A DNA stretch of 64,000 nucleotides, taken from contig NZ_AUIJ01000014.1 of the NCBI RefSeq assembly GCF_000423645.1, positions 1 through 64,000 of the forward strand, read 5' to 3'. Below the pieces are notes generated by a model. The model saw only the letters and a list, made by a program, of their open reading frames with translations. It was not told the DNA's origin and searched no databases. Each line of letters begins with the position of its first letter. Positions within the stretch are counted from its first letter, which is position 1. This document shows positions 37,375-44,913 of this stretch, one piece after another. The position numbers were made by a program, and so were the translations under genes. The DNA is from Sediminimonas qiaohouensis DSM 21189 (lineage in GTDB: Bacteria > Pseudomonadota > Alphaproteobacteria > Rhodobacterales > Rhodobacteraceae).

Positions 37375-37389
37375 GTTCGCGTTTCGTTC
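37375..37389 (+). promoter_or_regulatory. LexA SOS box (GTTC-N7-GTTC)
   Basis: GTTCGCGTTTCGTTC is a perfect match to the alphaproteobacterial LexA operator. It lies 11 bp before the mmcB start codon, where LexA would cover the transcription or translation start. Confidence 0.8.
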
Positions 37390-37400
37390 ATATTGATTTC

Positions 37401-37844
37401 ATGCCTGAACCCACACTCCCCGGTGTCCTTCTGGCGCGCGGCGTTTCCCGCGCGCTGATCGGGCACGGGTTTGTATCTGTTGAGGAATTCGTGCCCACGC
37501 AGGGCCTTCGCGTGGACGTGATGGGCCTTGGCCCCAAGGGGGAATTATGGGTGATCGAGTGCAAGTCAGGGCTGGCGGATTTCCGCGCGGACACCAAGTG
37601 GCAGGGCTATCTGCCATGGTGCGACCGCTTCTTTTGGGCAGTGGACCGCGATTTTCCGCAAGACGTGCTGCCCGACGAGAGCGGCATATTCGTGGCCGAC
37701 GCCTATGACGCCGAGATACTGCGCATGGCGCCGCAAACGCCGCTACCGCCGGCGCGGCGCAAGGTCTTGACGCGCAAATTCGCCATGCACGCGGCGCGGC
37801 GGCTGCATGCCCTGCGCGACCCTGAGGCGCGACTCAGCGTTTGA
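37401..37844 (+). CDS. mmcB: DNA repair protein MmcB
   Basis: 147 residues. MmcB is a nuclease-like protein needed for mitomycin C resistance in Caulobacter and is SOS-induced there. Seen: PD-(D/E)XK-type core with RVDVMGLGPKGELWVIECKS (Asp, Glu-x-Lys), then FRADTKWQGYLPWCDRFFWA and the C-terminal helical ARRKVLTRKFAMHAARRLH. A perfect SOS box sits directly in front. Its 3' end overlaps the convergent small gene on the other strand by 11 bp. Confidence 0.92.
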   Translation: MPEPTLPGVLLARGVSRALIGHGFVSVEEFVPTQGLRVDVMGLGPKGELWVIECKSGLADFRADTKWQGYLPWCDRFFWAVDRDFPQDVLPDESGIFVADAYDAEILRMAPQTPLPPARRKVLTRKFAMHAARRLHALRDPEARLSV

Positions 37845-38022
37845 CGTGGCGCGCCCCGCCAGCGGCGGCGCGGATTTCCTCGGCGATTTCATCGGCCTCA
37901 TCAGGGGTGAAATCCATCGGGATTTCAATGCCGTCCGCCTCGATGAACAGGCGCACCATTCCCAGGTTGGTCGGTCCGATCCTGAGGTTGGCCTCGATGT
38001 TGCGTTCGGTGTCGATGCCCAT
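37834..38022 (-). CDS. Small conserved protein (DUF6324-like)
   Basis: 62 residues from ATG 38022, starting MGIDTERNIEANLRIGPTNL. Acidic core (IEADGIEIPMDFTPDEADEI) with a helical C-terminus rich in Ala and Glu. It is a cytoplasmic single-domain protein of unknown function that I associate, with moderate certainty, with DUF6324. Convergent with mmcB, overlapping by 11 bp; GAGAACG lies upstream of the start as ribosome site. Confidence 0.72.
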   Translation of the reverse strand: MGIDTERNIEANLRIGPTNLGMVRLFIEADGIEIPMDFTPDEADEIAEEIRAAAGGARHVKR

Positions 38023-38101
38023 TCTCGTTCTCCTTTGCTGGCGCTGTGTGCTACTGGCTTTGCCCTTGATTGACAAGCATCGAGCGGCAATCATGCGCGC
38101 C

Positions 38102-38584
38102 ATGGATACGATCGCCTTGCACCCATTTACCCCGAATGATGCCGAATGGCTGATTGCGCAGCACGAGGCGCTATATGCCAGTGATGAGGGGTTCGACGCC
38201 ACGTTCGGCGCGTTGGTGCGCGGGATTGTCGAGGGGTTCATCGCCGATCACGACCCCGAGGCCGAGCGCGGTTGGATCGCGTGGCAGGGGCAGCGCCGGG
38301 TCGGCAGCATCTTTTGCACGCGCCACGATGCACAAAGCGCCAAGCTCAGGCTATTCCTTATTGTGCCCGAGGCACGGGGCAAGGGGCTGGGTCACAGGAT
38401 GCTGGACCAGTGCATGGCGTTTGCGCGCGCGTGTGGATACGTGCGGATGCAGCTTTGGACGCATGAAAGCCACCGTGCCGCCTGTGCGCTCTATGCGTCG
38501 CATGGCTGGCGTTTGACCGCATCGCACCCGGTGCGCAGTTTCGGCGTGGACCTTGTTGAACAAAGCTGGGAAATCGACCTTTAA
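38102..38584 (+). CDS. GNAT-family N-acetyltransferase
   Basis: 160 residues from ATG 38102; an ATG at 38093 in the same frame is an alternative. The acetyl-CoA binding motif A is present as LFLIVPEARGKGLGHRMLDQ, followed by motif B (MQLWTHESHRAACALYASHG W). The substrate is unknown. It is divergent from the DUF6324-like gene and followed 44 bp later by tRNA-His. Confidence 0.88.
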   Translation: MDTIALHPFTPNDAEWLIAQHEALYASDEGFDATFGALVRGIVEGFIADHDPEAERGWIAWQGQRRVGSIFCTRHDAQSAKLRLFLIVPEARGKGLGHRMLDQCMAFARACGYVRMQLWTHESHRAACALYASHGWRLTASHPVRSFGVDLVEQSWEIDL

Positions 38585-38628
38585 CAGGCTTGCATTCAGC
38601 GAGCAGTAAAGATAAATCGCCCCCCAGT

Positions 38629-38705
38629 GCCGCCTTAGCTCAGTTGGTTAGAGCGCTGGATTGTGGATCCAGAGGTCCCCCGTTCGAGCCGGGGAGGCGG
38701 TACCA
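38629..38705 (+). tRNA. tRNA-His (anticodon GTG), no G-1, A73
   Basis: Acceptor strand GCCGCCT pairs with AGGCGGT (G1 with U72), the anticodon stem-loop CTGGATTGTGGATCCAG carries GTG, and the T-arm has GTTCGAGCC. CCA is encoded at 38703-38705. The base before G1 is T and the discriminator is A73, so the usual G-1:C73 identity pair of tRNA-His is absent, as known for this group of alphaproteobacteria. Confidence 0.95.
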
Positions 38706-38755
38706 TCCTTCGGGGCCGTATCGGAACGTAAGGGCGCGCCGGTTTGCCGGCGCTG

Positions 38756-39058
38756 TTAGTTTGGCGTTTCGATCTTGATCGTTTGTCTGAGCATGCCGCT
38801 GTTTCGGTCGAAGATCAGGATCTCGTCCTGGGCGGTGACGACGGCATACCACTTGTCGGTCATGGTAAAGGCCGCGGGCGTGCTGCCGTCGGGCAGGGTG
38901 ATCGCGCCGGGAACGGGGGCGGGGCGATCCGAAAAGCGGATGACAAACAGGGCGATGATGACTAGAAGCCCTGCAATCATCGTGCCTGTCAGAATTGTAA
39001 CCAGCAGGCGCAGGTACTTGAGGTTTGCCGGCTCTTCCGGCTGAGGGTTTTCATCCAT
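38756..39058 (-). CDS. Small single-pass membrane protein (DUF6476-like)
   Basis: 100 residues from ATG 39058; a start 27 bp further up is possible. After a short acidic N-terminus comes one membrane helix (LLVTILTGTMIAGLLVIIAL), then an exported domain of about 60 residues with WYAVVTAQDEILIFDRNSG. It looks like the DUF6476 group of the Rhodobacterales. Its start codon overlaps that of the divergent pseudouridine synthase gene within CCATGG. Confidence 0.75.
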   Translation of the reverse strand: MDENPQPEEPANLKYLRLLVTILTGTMIAGLLVIIALFVIRFSDRPAPVPGAITLPDGSTPAAFTMTDKWYAVVTAQDEILIFDRNSGMLRQTIKIETPN

Positions 39059-40103
39059 GGGTTCCGCCCGTTTGACGTTTTGCATCGCGGCCGATCCGCC
39101 TGCCCGCCTTGATAAGGCGCTTTCGCGCGATGTGCCAGCGTCGGCTGCGCTGTCGCGGACGCGGCTGGCCCGGCTGATGGCAGAGGGGTGCGTGCGGGTC
39201 AATGGCGCGCGCGCAGACAACCCCAAGGCCCGCGTGGCCGAAGGCGACGCGATCGAGATCGACGTGCCGGAGGCGCAAGAAAGCCACATAGGCGCGCAGG
39301 AGATCGCGCTTGAGGTGGTGTATGAGGATGATGACCTGATCGTCGTGAACAAACCGGCGGGCATGGTCGTTCACCCCGCGCCGGGCAGCCCCGAGGGCAC
39401 GCTTGTCAACGCGCTATTGCATCATTGCGGCGATAGCCTGTCGGGCGTGGGAGGGGCGCGCAGGCCGGGCATCGTGCACAGGATCGACAAGGATACCACC
39501 GGGCTGCTGGTGGTGGCGAAATCCGACCGGGCGCATCATGGCCTGGCCGAACAGTTCGAGAAACACAGCGTCGAGCGCGCCTATCTCGCGGTGGCCCACG
39601 GTGTGCCCGAGGCGGGTGATCCGCGCCTGCGCGGGGTGCGCGGTGTTGGGTTTGAACAGGGCGGCATCCTGCGCATCACCACGCAACTGGCCCGCCACAA
39701 GGCCGACCGCCAGAAACAGCAGGTGGTGTTCCAGGGCGGGCGCCACGCCATCACCCGCGCCCGCGTTCGCGAGCGGTTCGGCACCCCGCCAGTGGCCAGC
39801 CTCCTGGAATGTTGGCTGGAGACCGGGCGCACGCACCAGATCCGCGTGCACCTGGCGCACGCTGGGCATGCCCTGATCGGCGATCCGGTCTATGGCGGCC
39901 GCCGCAAGATCGCCCAAAAGGCTGTGTCCGATGCCGCGCTGGAGGCGGTGCGCGGCTTTGGCAGGCAGGCGTTGCACGCGGCTGTCTTGGGGTTCGAACA
40001 TCCCGTGTCGGGGCAAATGATGCGCTTTGAGGCGCCTATGCCGCCCGACATTGAGGCGCTTGTCACGGCGCTACGCCAAGGCGGCGCGTGCACGGTGTCG
40101 TGA
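39057..40103 (+). CDS. RluA-family 23S rRNA pseudouridine synthase
   Basis: 348 residues. It has an N-terminal S4 domain (LDKALSRDVPASAALSRTRL, GCVRVNGARADNPKARV) and a pseudouridine synthase domain with the catalytic motif HRIDKDTTGLLVVAKS (catalytic Asp in RIDKDT), YLAVAHG and the C-terminal GRTHQIRVHLAHAGHALIGD. The S4 domain and length fit RluD-like enzymes that modify helix 69 of 23S rRNA, but RluC specificity cannot be excluded. Its ATG overlaps the start of the divergent membrane protein gene. Confidence 0.92.
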   Translation: MGSARLTFCIAADPPARLDKALSRDVPASAALSRTRLARLMAEGCVRVNGARADNPKARVAEGDAIEIDVPEAQESHIGAQEIALEVVYEDDDLIVVNKPAGMVVHPAPGSPEGTLVNALLHHCGDSLSGVGGARRPGIVHRIDKDTTGLLVVAKSDRAHHGLAEQFEKHSVERAYLAVAHGVPEAGDPRLRGVRGVGFEQGGILRITTQLARHKADRQKQQVVFQGGRHAITRARVRERFGTPPVASLLECWLETGRTHQIRVHLAHAGHALIGDPVYGGRRKIAQKAVSDAALEAVRGFGRQALHAAVLGFEHPVSGQMMRFEAPMPPDIEALVTALRQGGACTVS

Positions 40104-40171
40104 GCGCCCTGCAATCGGGTTTCGTTCATGCTACAATGCGCCTACATTTCCGAAAGCATTCGCGTCTAGGC

Positions 40172-40200
40172 TTGAAAGGGCGCAGCGGATTACCTAGATC
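40172..40200 (+). promoter_or_regulatory. Candidate promoter of rpoH
   Basis: TTGAAA (40172-40177), 17-bp spacer, TAGATC (40195-40200). CTTGAAA also matches the -35 of heat-shock (sigma-32) promoters, so auto-regulation is possible. It lies about 40 bp before the start codon. Confidence 0.4.
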
Positions 40201-40236
40201 AATGTTAAGCCCCTATACATTAAGGAGGGACGCAAC

Positions 40237-41133
40237 TTGAGCAACTATGCAAACCTGCCCGTGCCCACGCCCGAGGGCGGGCTGAACAGGTACCTTCAGG
40301 AGATCCGCAAGTTTCCCCTGCTGGAGCCTGAAGAGGAATACATGCTGGCCAAACGCTGGGCCGAGGAGCAGGACACCGAGGCGGCGCACAAGATGGTTAC
40401 CAGCCACCTGCGCCTGGCGGCCAAGATCGCCATGGGCTACCGCGGCTACGGGCTGCCGCAGGCCGAGGTGATTTCCGAGGCGAACGTGGGCCTGATGCAG
40501 GCGGTCAAGAGATTCGATCCCGAAAAGGGGTTCCGCCTGGCGACCTATGCCATGTGGTGGATCCGCGCCAGCATCCAGGAATATATCCTGCGCAGCTGGA
40601 GTCTTGTAAAGCTTGGCACCACCAGTGCGCAAAAGAAGCTGTTCTTCAACCTGCGCAAGGCGAAGGCCCGCATTGGCGCGCTGGAAGAGGGGGATCTGCG
40701 CCCCGAGGCGGTGCAGCGGATCGCCACCGATTTGGGCGTGACCGAGGACGAGGTCATATCGATGAACCGCCGCCTGTCGGGCGGGGATGCCTCGCTCAAC
40801 GCGACCGTGGGGTCCGAGGGCGAGGGAACCATGCAATGGCAGGACTGGCTGGAGGACGAGCACGCCGACCAGGCCGCCGATTACGAGGACCGCGACGAGC
40901 TGGACGCCCGCCGCGAGATGCTGGGCCAGGCAATGGATGTACTGAACGAGCGGGAACGCGATATCCTGACGCAGCGTCGCTTGAAGGACGAGACCGTGAC
41001 GCTGGAAGAGCTGAGCACACAATACGACGTCAGCCGCGAGCGCATCCGCCAGATCGAGGTGCGGGCCTTTGAGAAACTGCAACAGCGCATGCGCGAATTG
41101 GCCGCCGAGAAAGGCATGCTGGAGCAGGCATGA
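40237..41133 (+). CDS. rpoH: RNA polymerase sigma-32 (heat-shock) factor RpoH
   Basis: 298 residues with a TTG start at 40237, preceded by TAAGGAGGGA at ideal spacing; no ATG in frame is close. Seen: region 1.2 GGLNRYLQEIRKFPLLEPEE, region 2 HLRLAAKIAMGYRGYGLP and FRLATYAMWWIRASIQEYIL, the RpoH-box QKKLFFNLRK, and region 4 LNERERDILTQRRL with [17 protein letters not shown]. It is the RpoHI type of the Rhodobacterales. A DksA-like gene follows 18 bp later and is probably co-transcribed. Confidence 0.97.
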   Translation: MSNYANLPVPTPEGGLNRYLQEIRKFPLLEPEEEYMLAKRWAEEQDTEAAHKMVTSHLRLAAKIAMGYRGYGLPQAEVISEANVGLMQAVKRFDPEKGFRLATYAMWWIRASIQEYILRSWSLVKLGTTSAQKKLFFNLRKAKARIGALEEGDLRPEAVQRIATDLGVTEDEVISMNRRLSGGDASLNATVGSEGEGTMQWQDWLEDEHADQAADYEDRDELDARREMLGQAMDVLNERERDILTQRRLKDETVTLEELSTQYDVSRERIRQIEVRAFEKLQQRMRELAAEKGMLEQA

Positions 41134-41151
41134 GAGCGGGAGGCAAAGACA

Positions 41152-41421
41152 ATGGCCGGTGGATGGGCGCGTGACGGCGCGGTTAACGAACAGATCGAAG
41201 CCTCGATCGCGGACGAGCTGGCGCGGATGAAATCCCGGCGCGCCCCGGTGGGCGAAAGCGCGCGTTACTGCGCGGACTGCGAAGAAGAGATCCCGCCCGC
41301 GCGGCGCGAGGCGATACCCGGCGTCAAGCTGTGTATCGAGTGCCAGCAGGAGCGCGACGCGCGCAATCGCCCGCGCGGCGGCCCCAATCGCCGTGCCTCG
41401 AAGGACAGCCAGCTGAAATAA
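41152..41421 (+). CDS. DksA/TraR-family C4 zinc-finger protein
   Basis: 89 residues. The zinc finger is CADCEEEIPPARREAIPGV followed by LCIECQQ, that is four cysteines spaced C-x2-C and C-x2-C as in short DksA relatives such as YbiI. It lacks the long coiled coil of true DksA, so a direct role at the RNA polymerase secondary channel is uncertain. The basic C-terminus (NRPRGGPNRRASK) may contact nucleic acid. It follows rpoH by 18 bp. Confidence 0.88.
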   Translation: MAGGWARDGAVNEQIEASIADELARMKSRRAPVGESARYCADCEEEIPPARREAIPGVKLCIECQQERDARNRPRGGPNRRASKDSQLK

Positions 41422-41428
41422 CGCGGGC

Positions 41429-41490
41429 AGGGGCGCTGCCCCTCTTGGCCTGCGGCCAATTCACCCCGGGATATTTTTGGCCAGAAGATG
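41429..41490 (+). repeat. Intergenic repeat copy C
   Basis: Hairpin AGGGGCGCTGCCCCT (41429-41443), then a second small hairpin (TTGGCC-TGC-GGCCAA), then CACCCCGGGATATTTTTGGC and CAGAAGATG. It starts 7 bp after the DksA-like stop, sense to that gene. Confidence 0.75.
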
Positions 41491-41612
41491 CAACGTTTTG
41501 TTAATCCGCGCCGGTCATCATGAACCGGCGGTACAGGCGGGGACGCCGATGACCGCGCCAGGAGAAGCACGTTTCGTTTCCCTCCACGGGAGGGTCCTTG
41601 GGGCTCTCCCGT

Positions 41613-41655
41613 GTTTTCTTCTGGCTCAAAATATCCCCGCCGGAGGCTCCGCCGG
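41613..41655 (-). repeat. Intergenic repeat copy C', inverted
   Basis: On the minus strand this reads GGCGGGGATATTTTGAGCCA then GAAGAAAA. It is 25 bp beyond the pepF stop and sense with respect to pepF, mirroring copy B' beyond kpsC. Confidence 0.72.
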
Positions 41656-41679
41656 GTCTCTCATGCGCGACGGGTGGCG

Positions 41680-43500
41680 TCAGTCTTCCATCGCTTCCAG
41701 CTCGTCGATCATGGATGAGATCATCGAAAGCCCCTTGTCCCAGAATTTTGGGTCGCTGGCATCAAGGCCGAACGGGGCGAGCAATTCGGAATGGTGCTTG
41801 GAGCCGCCCGCCTTGAGCATCTCGAAGTACTTCTCCTCGAAGCCATCGGGCGATTCGCGGTAGACGGCGTAGAGCGCGTTCACCAACCCGTCGCCGAAGG
41901 CATAGGCGTAGACGTAGAAGGGCGAGTGGACGAAGTGCGGGATGTAGGCCCAGAACGTCTCGTAGCCGTCCATGAACTCGAACGCGGGGCCGAGGCTTTC
42001 GGCCTGAACGCTCATCCACAGGTCGTTGATGTCGTCGGGGGTCAATTCGCCGCCGCGGCGCGCCTCGTGCAGCTTGCATTCGAAGTCGTAGAACGCGATT
42101 TGCCGCACCACCGTGTTGATCATGTCCTCGACCTTGCCGGCAAGCAGCGTCTTGCGTTCGCCTTGCGTGGCGGCCCCGTCCAGCAGCTTGCGGAAGGTCA
42201 GCATTTCGCCGAAGACGCTGGCGGTTTCGGCAAGGGTGAGCGGGGTCGCGGAGAGCATCTCGCCCTGGTCGGCAGCCAGAACCTGGTGCACGCCGTGGCC
42301 CAGCTCATGCGCGAGGGTCATAACGTCGCGCGGTTTGCCCAGGTAGTTCAGCATCACGTAGGGATGGACATCGGTCACGGTGGGGTGCGCGAAGGCGCCG
42401 GGCGCCTTGCCGGGTTTCACGCCGGCGTCGATCCAGCCCTTGTCGAAAAACGGTTCGGCCAGCTCGGCCATGCGTGGATCAAAGCCGCTATAGGCGTCCA
42501 TGACCATGCTGCGCGCGGTGGTCCAGTCGACGGTTTTTGGCTCTTCGATGGGCAGCGGTGCGTTGCGGTCCCACACCTGCATCTTGTCCAGCCCCAGCCA
42601 TTTGCGCTTTAGCTCGTAATAGCGGTGGCTGAGCTTGGGATAGGCGGCGACAACGGCGTTGCGCAGGGCCTCGACGACCTCGGGCTCGACATCGTTGGAC
42701 AGGTGCCGGCCGGTTTGCGCCGAGGGCATGCCGCGCCAGCGATCCATCACCTCTTTTTCCTTGGTTTGCGTGTTGTGCACTCGGGCAAAGATGTGGCGGT
42801 TGTCGCCCAGAACGCGGGCCAACTCGTGCGCGGCGGCCTCTCGCTTGTCGCGGTCGGGGTCGGTCAGGAAATTGAGCGTGCCCTCGATGCCGAGCGTCTC
42901 CCCGTCCACGACGAATTCCAGTCCTGCGATGGTTTCGTCAAAGAGGCGCTCCCACGCGTCGCCGACGACGCCCAAATCATGCAGGAATTTCTCGAGCTCG
43001 TCAGAGAGCTGATAGGGTTTCATCGCGCGGATGCGCTCGAACACGCGGGTATAGCGGCCCAACTCTGCGTTCTGCGCCAGGAGCGCGTCGAGGTGACTAT
43101 CGTCGAGCCGGTTCAATTCGAGCGTGAAGAACACCAGCGGCGTGGTGTAGTTGGTGATCTTTTCCTGGCAATCGGACAGGAACTTGGCGCGCCCCGCGTC
43201 GGTTGTCTGCTGGTAGTAGCGCAGCCCCGCGAAGGACATGATGCGTCCCGCGACGGCGCTGATGCGTTCGTTGCGCTTGACGCAATCCAGCATCTCGTCC
43301 GCCGACAGGTTGGCCAGCTTGCCCTCGTAGTCCTGGGCGAAGCGGGCGCAGGCGTCTTCCAGCCAGTCCAGATCGCGCTTGAGCTCGGGGGCGTCGGGGG
43401 CGGTGTAGAGGTCCGACAGATCCCATTCCGGCAGCGGGCCCAGGTCCTTGTCACCGTGGGGGGCGTTTGCATCGCGGGCGGGCTGGGGCAGGTGGATCAT
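41680..43500 (-). CDS. pepF: M3-family oligoendopeptidase F
   Basis: 606 residues from ATG 43500, with AAAGGGAA upstream; the frame extends to 43557 without a better site. A cytoplasmic zinc peptidase that trims oligopeptides. Seen: zinc motif MTLAHELGHGVHQVL (HELGH) near residue 400, the downstream Glu in AETASVFGEML, and the C-terminal YVYAYAFGDGLVNALYAVY. N-terminal DLSDLYTAPDAPELKRDL is typical of PepF. Ends at repeat copy C'. Confidence 0.94.
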   Translation of the reverse strand: MIHLPQPARDANAPHGDKDLGPLPEWDLSDLYTAPDAPELKRDLDWLEDACARFAQDYEGKLANLSADEMLDCVKRNERISAVAGRIMSFAGLRYYQQTTDAGRAKFLSDCQEKITNYTTPLVFFTLELNRLDDSHLDALLAQNAELGRYTRVFERIRAMKPYQLSDELEKFLHDLGVVGDAWERLFDETIAGLEFVVDGETLGIEGTLNFLTDPDRDKREAAAHELARVLGDNRHIFARVHNTQTKEKEVMDRWRGMPSAQTGRHLSNDVEPEVVEALRNAVVAAYPKLSHRYYELKRKWLGLDKMQVWDRNAPLPIEEPKTVDWTTARSMVMDAYSGFDPRMAELAEPFFDKGWIDAGVKPGKAPGAFAHPTVTDVHPYVMLNYLGKPRDVMTLAHELGHGVHQVLAADQGEMLSATPLTLAETASVFGEMLTFRKLLDGAATQGERKTLLAGKVEDMINTVVRQIAFYDFECKLHEARRGGELTPDDINDLWMSVQAESLGPAFEFMDGYETFWAYIPHFVHSPFYVYAYAFGDGLVNALYAVYRESPDGFEEKYFEMLKAGGSKHHSELLAPFGLDASDPKFWDKGLSMISSMIDELEAMED

Positions 43501-43808
43501 GCGGAGTTCCCTTTTGTTGCTCGGCTCAGACATATGCGGGCGGCGGCGATGGCTCAAGGGGCGACGTCCGAATTGCGCGGGCTAAGGGGGCTGGTTTGCC
43601 ATGCCGGAGGGACATGATGGCCTTGAGCGGATATTGGGCGACCGCCTGACGAGCCGCGCAAGGCGATATATGAGATGTCCGCGACGGGTCGCCACCGCCC
43701 CCAGTACCCCGCACCTTATGCCATATGTCGCACACTCGCGCTTGCTCGCGGCTTGCGTTCGGCCCGCCTGCGGGTAGTGTGGCGCGCAAACGATCAGGAG
43801 GAGCGATC
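43501..43808. other. 308-bp intergenic region
   Basis: Between divergent pepF and the FAH gene. No gene seen. Positions 43601-43665 resemble 29014-29080 in the capsule gap (shared ATGCCGG, CATG, ATGG, TTGGG, ACCG, GCCGCGC in order). The FAH promoter should lie near 43700-43780. Open frames reading across are low-quality. Confidence 0.45.
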
Positions 43809-44639
43809 ATGCGGTTTGTACGTTATGGCGAGCAGGGGCAGGAGCGGCCCGGTGTTCTGGATGCGAGCGGGGCGCTGCGCGACTTGTCGGGCATAGTCAG
43901 TGACTTGTCGGGCGATGTTCTTGTAGATTTGCCGCAGGTTGACCCCGAGACGTTGCCGCGTGTCGAAGGCGCGCCGCGCCTTGGGGTGCCGGTGGGACAG
44001 GTGGGCAAGTTCATCGGCATCGGGCTCAATTATTCAGATCACGCGGCCGAGGCGGGGATGGAGCCGCCGGCGATGCCGATCGTGTTCATGAAGGCCACAT
44101 CAAGCCTGAGCGGGCCAAACGATCCGGTCTATTTGCCGCGCGGGTCCGAGAAATCCGATTGGGAGGTGGAGCTTGGCGTGGTGATCGGCAAGCGGGCCAA
44201 ATACGTGTCCGAGGCCGAAGCATTGCGCCACGTCGCGGGCTATTGCGTGGTCAATGACGTGTCCGAGCGCGCCTTCCAGACCGAGCGCGTCGGCCAATGG
44301 ACCAAGGGCAAAAGCTGTGACACGTTCGGGCCGGTGGGGCCGTGGCTGGTGACGCCGGACGAGGCGGGCGATCCGCAGTCGCTGGTGCTGTCGCTGGATC
44401 TGAACGGGCAGCGCATGCAGACGGGCACGTCGGCCGCGATGATCTTTACGGTGGCGCAGATCATCGCGCATCTGTCCGAGATGATGAGCCTCAACCCGGG
44501 CGATATCATCGCCACGGGCACGCCGCCGGGCGTGGGGATGGGCATGAAGCCGGCACGCTTCCTGACCGAGGGAGACGTGATGGAGCTGGAGATCGAGGGC
44601 CTTGGCCGGCAACGGCAGGAGGTGCGGCGCGATCCCTGA
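43809..44639 (+). CDS. Fumarylacetoacetate hydrolase-family protein
   Basis: 276 residues from ATG 43809, with CAGGAGGAGCGATC in front. The FAH catalytic domain covers residues about 70-270: GKFIGIGLNYSDHAAEAGME, the metal ligands in DWEVELGVVIG, and NDVSERAFQTER, KSCDTFGPVGPWLVT and IIATGTPPGVGMGM. Such enzymes hydrolyse or decarboxylate 2-oxo acids in aromatic or sugar acid degradation, including acylpyruvases and 2-keto-3-deoxy-fuconate-type dehydratases; the substrate here is not determined. It is not linked to hppD at 55.7 kb. Confidence 0.9.
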   Translation: MRFVRYGEQGQERPGVLDASGALRDLSGIVSDLSGDVLVDLPQVDPETLPRVEGAPRLGVPVGQVGKFIGIGLNYSDHAAEAGMEPPAMPIVFMKATSSLSGPNDPVYLPRGSEKSDWEVELGVVIGKRAKYVSEAEALRHVAGYCVVNDVSERAFQTERVGQWTKGKSCDTFGPVGPWLVTPDEAGDPQSLVLSLDLNGQRMQTGTSAAMIFTVAQIIAHLSEMMSLNPGDIIATGTPPGVGMGMKPARFLTEGDVMELEIEGLGRQRQEVRRDP

Positions 44640-44913
44640 TCGGTGGCGGCTGAAAAAGCGTTGAGATTGTCACCTCCGCCGGGGAGGTCGTTCGTCTGCA
44701 CTACGCTCACCCCTGAACCGAGGGGCGCGCCCGACCCTGGGTGGGCGCATTGAAACGCCAGTTCTGCGCGCGGCGCTAAAAAGCATCAATGTCGTCAGTG
44801 TGTTGCGCGACATCGCCTAAGCGCCCTCCCGGGGGGAGGGTCGGGCGCGGCCCGGGTTTGCAGCCCGCGCCAAGGGGGGCATGGCACTCGCCTTGTTTAA
44901 GGGGCTTGCAGCG
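44640..44913. repeat. 274-bp intergenic region with inverted repeats
   Basis: Between convergent FAH and hydrolase genes. GCGCGCCCGACCCT (about 44725) is mirrored by AGGGTCGGGCGCGG (about 44837), flanking roughly 100 bp. The right part, GGCCCGGGTTTGCAGCCC, has a near copy at about 36600 (GGCCCGGGCTTGCAGCCC). No coding sequence seen. Confidence 0.55.
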
